NCBI RefSeq assembly: GCF_000308655.1
Contig: NZ_BAGC01000062.1
Location: 1-58,869 of the forward strand
Reading direction: 5' to 3'
Source of the DNA: Nocardia niigatensis NBRC 100131
GTDB taxonomy: Bacteria > Actinomycetota > Actinomycetes > Mycobacteriales > Mycobacteriaceae
DNA length: 58,869 nt
The position numbers and the translations under genes are program-made. This document shows positions 52,689 to 58,869 of the stretch, piece by piece (within the stretch, counting starts at the first letter, position 1; each line of letters opens with the position of its first letter). The notes below the pieces were generated by a model. It saw nothing but the letters and a program-made list of their open reading frames with translations, was not told the DNA's origin and searched no databases.

Positions 52689-53186
52689 ATGAGAGGAAAG
52701 CCCTTGCCGCCCCTGCAAATTGCCGTCTGCGGCCCCAGTACCTGCACCGACACCGAGTCCACGGCCGCCCGCGAGGTGGGCCGGCTGCTCGCCTCGGCGG
52801 GTGCGAGCGTGCTGTGCGGCGGCGGCTCGGGTGTGATGGCCGCCGTCGCCGAGGGCGCTTCCGGCGCAGGCGGACTCGTGCTCGGCATCCGCCCCGACAC
52901 GGACCGTGACGCGGCCTGCCCGGGCCTGTCCGCGGCGATCTACACGAACATGGGCGAGGCCCGCAATGCCATCCTGGTGGCCTCGGCCGACGCGGTCATC
53001 GTCATCGGCGGCTCGTGGGGCACCCTGTCCGAGCTGGCACTGGCGAACCACCGCGGCATTCCCGTCGTATCACTGCACGGCTGGCAGGTACGGGACGTCG
53101 CAGGCCACGCGGTCGACGCCTCGATCCCCGCCCTCGACCCATCGCACGCCGTGGCCCTCGCGCTCGCCCCGCCGATCTATCCGTGA
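52689..53186 (+). CDS. LOG-like (TIGR00725-type) Rossmann protein
   Basis: A 165-residue protein: IAVCGPSTCTDTESTAAREVG, VLCGGGSGVMAAVAEGA (GGG motif) and VIVIGGSWGTLSELALA (the PGGxGTxxE-like motif, here GGSWGTLSE). This is the uncharacterised relative of LOG lysine decarboxylase-like phosphoribohydrolases, which act on nucleoside monophosphates in cytokinin-type reactions. The start is ATG 52689 or TTG 52704; the TTG has the better ribosome site. It is divergent from livK. Confidence 0.75.
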   Translation: MRGKPLPPLQIAVCGPSTCTDTESTAAREVGRLLASAGASVLCGGGSGVMAAVAEGASGAGGLVLGIRPDTDRDAACPGLSAAIYTNMGEARNAILVASADAVIVIGGSWGTLSELALANHRGIPVVSLHGWQVRDVAGHAVDASIPALDPSHAVALALAPPIYP

Positions 53187-53238
53187 ACGCCTGAACCGCG
53201 CCCGGCCGGTGTGCCGAGAACGGTTGCGAGTCAACCGG

Positions 53239-53877
53239 TTACGCGGCGAGATGGGCAGCCAGCCAGCCGGGGAACTCGGTGAGATCGCCGAGCACCGCAT
53301 CCGCGCCCGCGGCCGACAGCTCCTCGGACGCATAGGGCCCGGTGGTCACCGCCACCGACACCGCGTCGGCCACCTTCGCCGCCCGCACATCGCCGAGATG
53401 GTCCCCCACATAGATCGAGGCCCCGCGCTCCCGCAGCACCTCGCCCTTCTCTTCCGCCCAGGCCCCGCCGACCAACTCGTCGACCGCCAGCCCGAGATGG
53501 TCGAGATGCAGCTGCGCGTGCGGCCCGTTCTTCGCCGTGATCACCAGCACCCGCCCGCCGGCCCGATGCACCGCGGCCAGCGCGTCCACCACCCCCGGCA
53601 GATGCGCCGCCGCGTGCACCGCCAGATCCGGATACAGCTCCCGATACATGGCCACGATCCCCGGCACCTCGTGCTCCGGAAACCACTGCGCGGCCTCATG
53701 GGCCAGCGGCGGCCCGAGCCTCGACACCACCAGCTCCGAATCGATCGCGACCCCGGTCCTGGCGGCCACCGCATCCCACACCGCCGCAATCCCCGGCCGC
53801 GAATCGATCAGCGTCATATCCAGGTCGAATCCGACCACCAGCCCACCGGCGACTGCACCCGAACGATCAACACGCAC
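53239..53877 (-). CDS. HAD-superfamily hydrolase
   Basis: A 212-residue phosphatase-like protein. Motif I GFDLDMTLIDS near the N-terminus, motif II VLVITAKNG, and motif III/IV KGEVLRERGASIYVGDHLGDVRAAK are in place, with a helical cap between. The usual DxD becomes DLD, which fits phosphatases. The substrate is unknown. GTG at 53877. It is convergent with the LOG-like gene. Confidence 0.85.
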   Translation of the reverse strand: MRVDRSGAVAGGLVVGFDLDMTLIDSRPGIAAVWDAVAARTGVAIDSELVVSRLGPPLAHEAAQWFPEHEVPGIVAMYRELYPDLAVHAAAHLPGVVDALAAVHRAGGRVLVITAKNGPHAQLHLDHLGLAVDELVGGAWAEEKGEVLRERGASIYVGDHLGDVRAAKVADAVSVAVTTGPYASEELSAAGADAVLGDLTEFPGWLAAHLAA

Positions 53878-54142
53878 CCCCAGACCCTACGACCCGCCCG
53901 ACCACGGCCACACCCGACCACCGTCGCACCGGCTCAGGACCGTGCACGGTTCGATACCCACCGGCCGCGCCGACCCGACCGGCGCAGCCCGGCCCCTGAG
54001 TCGGTCCGCACCGCCCGTGCTCGACTGGCCCGCGGCATTCGTGGGATCGGGCAGGCCATGACGTGACGACCTGGGCAGCAGGGCTCGCCCGGGGCGGAAA
54101 TTCGCGGGCATGTCCATTGCCATCCGAATTAGGCTCGGGCGC

Positions 54143-54985
54143 ATGCCTAGCGATCAGGGAACACTTTTCTGTGGGACGGAGCTGGCGGCGCGGATCGAGC
54201 GGGTCGAGACCGAGCTCATCGCCAAGGGCGGTGCGGCGGCCGCGGCACGGCTCGGGGCCGGGTTCGTGCTGCCGGTCGCGGGCGGGGTGGCGTCGTTCGC
54301 CGAGGACGGGTCGCCGTTGAACAAGGTGGCGGGGCTCGGCTTCGCGGGCATCCCCGGCACGCCGGAACTCGACGAGATCGAGCGGCTGTTCGCGGAGCGG
54401 AAGACGCCGGTGCAGGCCGAGGTCTCGCAGCTGGGCGATCCGGGTGTGGGCGAACTGCTCACCGGGCGCGGATATCTGCTGATCGCGTTCGAGAACGTGC
54501 TCGGGCTGGAGCTCGGCGCCGAACGTGCGGCAGTGGTCGCCGCGGGTGTCGACGTGACACCGAGCGGCGAGGACGAATTCGACACCTGGCTCGACGTGGT
54601 GGCGGACGGATTCGCGCACCCCGATGCGCAGGGCGTGGCCTCGCACGAGGAATTCCCGGCCGATGTCATCGCCCGGGCCATGCGGGATCTCACCGGGGCG
54701 GCCGGGGTGCGGCGGTATCTGGCCAGGCGCGAGGGGCAGGTGGCGGGCGGGGCGAGCCTGCGCATGTCGCAGGGCGTCGCCCAACTGACCGGCGCGGCAA
54801 CCGATCCCGCGCACCGGCGGCACGGTGTGCAGTCGTCGCTGCTGTCGGTACGCCTCGCGGAGGCGACTGCGGCGGGCTGCGATATCGCGGTCGTGACCAC
54901 CCAGCCCGGCTCGAAATCGCAGCAGAACGTTCAGCGGCTGGGCTTCGGGCTGCTCTACACGAGGGCGATCCTGGTCAAGCCCTGA
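54143..54985 (+). CDS. GNAT-family acetyltransferase
   Basis: A 280-residue protein with the GNAT acetyl-CoA motif in ATDPAHRRHGVQSSLLSVRL near residue 230. The first ~150 residues form a less conserved N-terminal half, possibly a second degenerate GNAT unit (FVLPVAGGVASFAEDGSPLNKV, VAELGDPGVGELL-type). ATG at 54143 is seven bases after TAGGCT, so it may be leaderless. Function unknown. Confidence 0.75.
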   Translation: MPSDQGTLFCGTELAARIERVETELIAKGGAAAAARLGAGFVLPVAGGVASFAEDGSPLNKVAGLGFAGIPGTPELDEIERLFAERKTPVQAEVSQLGDPGVGELLTGRGYLLIAFENVLGLELGAERAAVVAAGVDVTPSGEDEFDTWLDVVADGFAHPDAQGVASHEEFPADVIARAMRDLTGAAGVRRYLARREGQVAGGASLRMSQGVAQLTGAATDPAHRRHGVQSSLLSVRLAEATAAGCDIAVVTTQPGSKSQQNVQRLGFGLLYTRAILVKP

Positions 54986-55025
54986 GCTGCCGCGGCCGCG
55001 CGGCGAGCGGCACGACCGGATTCGG

Positions 55026-55487
55026 TCAGCCCGGCAGCCGGTGCGCGGCAATCGGTTTCAGATGCTCGCGGAGCAGATCGCCGTCGTCGCCGAAGAGCTC
55101 GGCATCGGTGTCGACGGCGGTCTGCACGCCCTGGCTCACCAATTCCCTTCCGGCGGAGGTCAGCTCGATGCGCAGGGCGCGGGCGTCGGCGGGGTCGGCA
55201 CGGCGGATGAGCAGGCCGCGCTCCTCCAGCGCTCGAATCACCTTGGACGCCATCATACGATCCGAGCCGGACATGTCGGCCACCTGCTGCTGGGTGGGCA
55301 GCTTCCCCTCCCGGCTCAACCAGCCCGCCGACGCGAGCAGGTTGAACTGGGTGGGGGTGAGTCCGAGCGGGCGCAGATTGCGTTCCAGCGTCGCCCGCCA
55401 CTCCAGCGCGGCGTGGTGCAGCCAGAAGCCCGGACTCATGAGCGGTCCCCGTGGCACGCCGCGCGCCCGCTTCGATGATTCAGCCAC
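55026..55487 (-). CDS. MarR family transcriptional regulator
   Basis: A 153-residue winged-helix protein: LGLTPTQFNLLASAGWL, PTQQQVADMSGSDRMMASKVIRALEERGL (core SGSDRMMASKVIRALEE) and RADPADARALRIELTSAG. It overlaps the preceding SRPBCC gene by 8 bases, so the two form one unit. The palindromic site at 55937-55968, upstream of the pair, is the probable operator, giving autoregulation. Confidence 0.9.
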   Translation of the reverse strand: MAESSKRARGVPRGPLMSPGFWLHHAALEWRATLERNLRPLGLTPTQFNLLASAGWLSREGKLPTQQQVADMSGSDRMMASKVIRALEERGLLIRRADPADARALRIELTSAGRELVSQGVQTAVDTDAELFGDDGDLLREHLKPIAAHRLPG

Positions 55488-55905
55488 GCCGTAGCGCCTC
55501 CTGTTCCAGTGCCGCGAAGGTCAGCGGCATGTCCGCGCGCATGGCCTTCTCCCAGACGAGTTTGAACAAGGGCCCGAACAACCCGTGCACCTCGACCTTC
55601 TCGGCCACCCGCACGGTGCCGTCGCCGAGGGCCTCGTAAGTGCGATGGCCGCGCAGCTTCCCGAACGGGATGCCCGCCTCACTCGTCCACGACTGCCCGG
55701 GCTCCACGGCCACGATGGTGAACGGTCCCGCCGGCGCCCCCTTCGGCTTGACCCAGCCCTTGGTCCCGGCCGCGAACTCGCCGTCGATGCGGGACTTCTC
55801 CTCGTGCGGGTCCCATTCCGACCAGCGCGCCACATCGGTGGCCACCGCCCAGATCTTGTCGATGTCTCCGGTGATCACGGCTTCTTCGGTGAACGAGTAC
55901 ATCAT
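55480..55905 (-). CDS. SRPBCC (START-like) family protein
   Basis: A 141-residue lipid/ligand-binding fold protein: ITGDIDKIWAVATDVARWSEWDPHEEKSR at the start and FGPLFKLVWEKAMRADMPLTFAALEQEA at the end, typical of polyketide cyclase-like SRPBCC domains. ATG at 55905 follows GAGAGGG. It is likely regulated with the MarR gene and may bind or neutralise the inducer. Confidence 0.88.
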   Translation of the reverse strand: MMYSFTEEAVITGDIDKIWAVATDVARWSEWDPHEEKSRIDGEFAAGTKGWVKPKGAPAGPFTIVAVEPGQSWTSEAGIPFGKLRGHRTYEALGDGTVRVAEKVEVHGLFGPLFKLVWEKAMRADMPLTFAALEQEALRRG

Positions 55906-55936
55906 GACTGCCCTCTCCCCGTCGAGGAAATCTGTT

Positions 55937-55968
55937 GTTGTGACAACAGTAACTGTAGTCGCGACAAC
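55937..55968. promoter_or_regulatory. MarR-type operator upstream of SRPBCC-marR
   Basis: GTTGTGACAAC (55937-55947) and GTCGCGACAAC (55958-55968) are two small palindromes. Together they make a larger imperfect dyad centred on ACAGT-A-ACTGT. The site lies 32 bases upstream of the SRPBCC start. Confidence 0.75.
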
Positions 55969-56068
55969 AATCAACCCTTCCCGGCGATGCGATGGCCACT
56001 CACGACACAGGGCCCGGCGACGGACGGCATCGCCGTGCCGACGTCACCGGGCCCCGGTCACCCATCCG

Positions 56069-58102
56069 CTACGGAGCGAGGGCGTAGCCCAGCGGGCGCG
56101 TGGTGAACGTACCCCGGCCCTGCGTCCGACTGCGCAAACGAGTTGCGTAGCCGAACAATTCGGCCAGCGGGACCGTGGCCGTCACCACCACGACGCCGGG
56201 ACGGCTGACCGAACCCGTCACCCGCCCGCGCCGCGCGGCGAGGTCACCCAGCACCGCGCCGACATGGTCCTCCGGCACGGTCGCGGTCAGCTCCACCAGC
56301 GGCTCCAGCACCGCTACGGCACTGGCCCGCAGCGCTTCCCGCAGCCCCAGGCGGCCCGCGGTACGGAACGCCAGTTCCGACGAATCCTTCGAGTGCGTCG
56401 CGCCGTCGGTGAGCGTGACCCGGACACCCGTGACCGGATGACCCGCGAGCGGGCCCTCCGCCAGGGCGTCCCGGCACCCGGCGGCTACCGCGCGGACGAA
56501 CTCCGCCGGCACCCGGCCGCCGACCACCGTCGACTCGAACTCGAAACCCGTTGCCCCGGGCTCGGATTCGCGCAGCGGCTGCACATCGAAGACGATGTGC
56601 GCCCACTGTCCGGCCCCGCCGTCCTGCTTGGCGTGCCGGTAGGTGAAGTCCCGCACGCCGCGCACCACGGTCTCCCGGTACGCCACCTGCGGTCGGCCCA
56701 CGGTCACGCTCAGCCCGCGGTCGCGGCGCAGCTTCTCCACCACGACCTCCAGATGCAGTTCGCCCAGCCCGGCCAGCAGCGTCTGCCCGGTCTCCGCATC
56801 GGTCCGCACCGTCAGGGACGGATCCTCCTCGGCCAGCCGGGTCAGCGCCACCGCCAGCTTCTCGGTGTCCGCGCTGGTTCGCGCCTCGACCGCCACCGAC
56901 ACCACCGGCTCGGTGGGAGCCGGCGGTTCCAGCAGCACCGGGGCGTCCGGCGCGCACAGGGTCGCGCCGACCCGCACGGCCTTCGGCCCGACCAGCGCGA
57001 CGATGTCGCCCGACACCGCGGACTCCACCTCCGCGTGCCGGTCCGCCTGCACCCGCAGGATGCGCGCGACCCGCTCGCGGCGACTGCCACCCACGTCCAG
57101 CACGGTGTCGCCCTTGCGCAGGACGCCCGAGTAGACGCGCACGAACGTGAGCCGCCCCGTCGGCGTGGCGTGCACCTTGAAGGCCAGTGCCGCAAGCGGT
57201 TCCGCCGGGTCGGCGGCGCGGGCCGCGTCGCCGGCCCCGACCGCGGGCCGGTCCAGCGGTGACGGCAGGTACGCGACCACGGCGTCGAGCAGCGGCTCGA
57301 TGCCGACATCACGGTAGGCCGCCCCGCACAGCACCGGCACCACCTCACCGGAGAGGGTGAGCTCCCGCAGCGCGGCGGTCAGGGTCTCGGCGGACAGGCC
57401 GGAGTGCTCGACGAACTCCTCCAGCGCCACCGAACTCCGTTCCGCCACCGCCTCTTCCAGCTCCCGGCGCAAGCGCTCGACGTCCGCCCCGAGATGATCC
57501 GGCACCGGCCCCTCGACAAGGCCGTTCTCCCACGTGAGAGCACGCAGGCGAACCAGGTCCACCACGCCGGTGAACGTCTCGCCGGTGTACACCGGCAGCT
57601 GGACGAGCAGCGGAAACGGGTGCAGCCGTTCACGAATCGAGGCGACCGCGGCCGTCAGATCGGCCCCGGCGCGATCCATCTTGTTGACGAACGCGATCCG
57701 CGGAACGTCGTAGCGGTCGGCTCGCCGCCACACCGATTCGCTCTGCGGCTCCACCCCCGCCACGGCATCGAAAACCGCCACCGCGCCGTCCAATACCCGC
57801 AGCGACCGCTCGACCTCGTCGGAGAAGTCGACGTGCCCCGGGGTATCGATGACGGTGAGCCGATGCCCGGCCCACTCGCAGCTCACGGCCGCCGCGAAGA
57901 TGGTGATGCCCCGATCCCGCTCCTGCGGATCGAAATCGGTGACGGTGGTGCCGTCGTGCACCTCGCCGCGCTTGTGGGTGATCCCGGTGAGAAACAGCAT
58001 CCGCTCGGTCACCGTGGTCTTCCCGGCATCCACATGCGCGAGAATCCCGAGGTTGCGAACGACTGCCAGGTTGTGTCGAGAAATATTGGTACGCACGGTC
58101 AT
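56069..58102 (-). CDS. EF-G paralogue (translation factor GTPase)
   Basis: A 677-residue GTPase with all five EF-G-like domains: G1 GILAHVDAGKTTVTERML, G3 DTPGHVDFSDEVERSLRVLDGAV (core DTPGHVDF), G4 FVNKMDRAGAD, domain II FVRVYSGVLRKGDTV, domain IV YRHAKQDGGAGQWAHIVFDV and the end SRTQGRGTFTTRPLGYALAP. It differs from housekeeping EF-G (a shorter tail, missing basic inserts) and resembles the second EF-G or ribosome-protection class. ATG at 58102 follows AAGGA. A leader ORF and hairpin precede it, suggesting antibiotic- or stress-triggered attenuation. It may protect or recycle ribosomes. Confidence 0.9.
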   Translation of the reverse strand: MTVRTNISRHNLAVVRNLGILAHVDAGKTTVTERMLFLTGITHKRGEVHDGTTVTDFDPQERDRGITIFAAAVSCEWAGHRLTVIDTPGHVDFSDEVERSLRVLDGAVAVFDAVAGVEPQSESVWRRADRYDVPRIAFVNKMDRAGADLTAAVASIRERLHPFPLLVQLPVYTGETFTGVVDLVRLRALTWENGLVEGPVPDHLGADVERLRRELEEAVAERSSVALEEFVEHSGLSAETLTAALRELTLSGEVVPVLCGAAYRDVGIEPLLDAVVAYLPSPLDRPAVGAGDAARAADPAEPLAALAFKVHATPTGRLTFVRVYSGVLRKGDTVLDVGGSRRERVARILRVQADRHAEVESAVSGDIVALVGPKAVRVGATLCAPDAPVLLEPPAPTEPVVSVAVEARTSADTEKLAVALTRLAEEDPSLTVRTDAETGQTLLAGLGELHLEVVVEKLRRDRGLSVTVGRPQVAYRETVVRGVRDFTYRHAKQDGGAGQWAHIVFDVQPLRESEPGATGFEFESTVVGGRVPAEFVRAVAAGCRDALAEGPLAGHPVTGVRVTLTDGATHSKDSSELAFRTAGRLGLREALRASAVAVLEPLVELTATVPEDHVGAVLGDLAARRGRVTGSVSRPGVVVVTATVPLAELFGYATRLRSRTQGRGTFTTRPLGYALAP

Positions 58103-58140
58103 ACGTCCTTCGTGCTGATCCGGAACAGAACAGCGCGATT

Positions 58141-58169
58141 CCCCCCGCACGGGGCAGACACCCCGGGGG
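58141..58169 (-). promoter_or_regulatory. nested hairpin between leader ORF and EF-G paralogue
   Basis: CCCCC (58142-58146) pairs with GGGGG (58165-58169) around an inner GGGG/CCCC stem. It follows the leader stop codon directly and precedes the EF-G ribosome site by about 30 bases. Confidence 0.6.
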
Positions 58170-58172
58170 TAC

Positions 58173-58268
58173 TCAGTACCGGCCGCGCAGCCGGCACCGA
58201 GCCGGCCGAGACACCAGGATCACCTCGAAGCGCGGACGGGCCGCGACGACATCGCGATGAACACGCAT
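58173..58268 (-). CDS. 31-residue leader peptide upstream of EF-G paralogue
   Basis: ATG at 58268 follows GCAGGAAGGGG, a strong ribosome site. The product begins MRVHRDVVAARPRFEVIL and ends with the Arg-rich RCRLRGRY, so a stalled ribosome could rearrange the following hairpin. No other gene occupies the region. The position and strong start favour a true leader. Confidence 0.6.
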   Translation of the reverse strand: MRVHRDVVAARPRFEVILVSRPARCRLRGRY

Positions 58269-58385
58269 GATCGGCCCCTTCCTGCTCTCGAGTTCGGCGG
58301 AACCTTCCGCTCCGCCGTGCGACCGTAGCAGTGCAACGTATTCGGTGTCGCGTGAATTTCCCAGGGGCCCAAGCGTGCTCAGGCC

Positions 58386-58733
58386 CTACGCCGACAGGTG
58401 CCCGAAATGGATCACCGCCAGATTCGCGACCACCAGCACCGGGAACGCGACCGCGACCGCCCGATGCCCGAGCTGCCACAGCCCGGCCGCCGCGCCACCG
58501 AACACCGCGACCTTGGTGGCCACCGCCGCGACAGGGATCGAGAAGCTCGCCTCCGGCGCGGCGAACATCCCCCACAGCACCATGGCGCCCACCGCCAGCC
58601 CGCCACCCAGCAGCACCTTCGCGATCCGGCTGCGACCGGCACGGGCACCCCTGTAGGCCAGTGCGCCGACGGCGACAAGCTCCAGCGCGAAGGCGAGGGT
58701 CAGATTGACGGCCGTCCAGGCAGTGGTGATCAT
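58386..58733 (-). CDS. YrdB-family (DUF2568) membrane protein
   Basis: A 115-residue protein with four membrane helices: TLAFALELVAVGALAYRG, VLLGGGLAVGAMVLWGMFAAP, AAVATKVAVFGGAAAGLW and AVAVAFPVLVVANLAVIHF. The GMFAAP motif between helices 2 and 3 is the family mark. YrdB proteins are small membrane proteins of unknown function, often paired with TetR regulators. ATG at 58733. Two palindromic sites lie just upstream (58744-58756 and 58797-58809). Confidence 0.8.
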   Translation of the reverse strand: MITTAWTAVNLTLAFALELVAVGALAYRGARAGRSRIAKVLLGGGLAVGAMVLWGMFAAPEASFSIPVAAVATKVAVFGGAAAGLWQLGHRAVAVAFPVLVVANLAVIHFGHLSA

Positions 58734-58743
58734 GTCTACTCCG

Positions 58744-58809
58744 AGATCAGTGCTCTCTATTTAGACCAATAGTCACCCAAAGGCCGCACCGAGTCAAGAG
58801 CAGTGCTCT
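58744..58809. promoter_or_regulatory. twin operator sites upstream of yrdB-like gene
   Basis: AGAGCAGTGCTCT (58797-58809) is a perfect 13-base palindrome, and AGATCAGTGCTCT (58744-58756) is a one-mismatch copy 53 bases away. They flank the presumed promoter. The matching regulator probably lies past the window edge. Confidence 0.7.
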
Positions 58810-58869
58810 CGTAGTTGATCCCAGCGCCCGCCGTACCCGGAAGAACCGAACACTCTTCCCAGCGATTTC

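Overview
The window is high-GC DNA from an actinomycete of the Mycobacteriales, most likely a Nocardia or a close relative. The reasons are the GC-rich codon use, frequent GTG starts, several apparently leaderless genes, a secreted glycine-zipper protein of Nocardia type, and a stretched-out version of the Mycobacterium tuberculosis block lpdC, Rv0464c (CMD protein), ramB, icl1, fadB2. Here fadB2, aceA, ramB, a CMD protein and lpd keep their relative order, but other gene blocks separate them. No rRNA, tRNA, CRISPR array, prophage or insertion sequence was seen.

Layout. Positions 1-6400 (mostly minus strand) hold a WYL regulator, a 41-codon gene, metE, fadB2 and aceA (isocitrate lyase). Three copies of an unexplained ~130 bp structured repeat lie between metE, fadB2 and aceA. 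The metE product has lost three of the four zinc ligands of cobalamin-independent methionine synthase. Positions 6400-20000 hold a DUF1772 membrane protein behind twin palindromes, a STAND/TPR regulator, a MobA-like/XdhC pair, an NMT1-type ABC importer, a PfkB sugar kinase, a DUF4254 protein and DNA ligase LigB. Positions 20100-28700 hold ramB with a leaderless promoter, a secreted protein, and the urea importer urtABCDE with a GntR/FCD regulator.

Positions 29100-36600 are a patchwork of small regulator/enzyme units: a CMD protein, GNAT, TetR/VOC, a RibD-like/DGPF (YciI)/ECF42-type sigma set, a lytic transglycosylase-like protein, an NmrA/HxlR pair and a nucleoside deaminase. Positions 36600-44900 hold lpd, an M19 dipeptidase, a prolyl oligopeptidase, an aspartase fused to a cyclic-nucleotide-binding-like domain, a hydrolase and a TetR. 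Positions 44900-52500 hold a tandem pair of small terminator-ended transcription units, one with a 27-residue ORF. Next to them is a tightly overlapped seven-gene minus-strand operon: livK, fused livHM, livG, livF, a luciferase-like monooxygenase and two CMD proteins. A nine-residue cysteine-containing leader ORF precedes it. Positions 52600-58869 hold a LOG-like protein, a HAD hydrolase, a GNAT, an SRPBCC/MarR pair with its operator, an EF-G paralogue behind a 31-residue leader ORF and hairpin, and a YrdB-type membrane protein.

Themes. The central-carbon genes (aceA, fadB2, lpd) and their predicted regulator RamB are consistent with growth on acetate or fatty acids. Two branched-chain-type importers supply urea and an unknown substrate that is probably oxidised by the monooxygenase/CMD set. 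Many two-gene regulator/target units carry clear palindromic operators. The strongest leads for something undescribed are the zinc-ligand-free MetE, the three-copy repeat, the duplicated small-RNA-like cassettes, and the leader-ORF-controlled EF-G paralogue.
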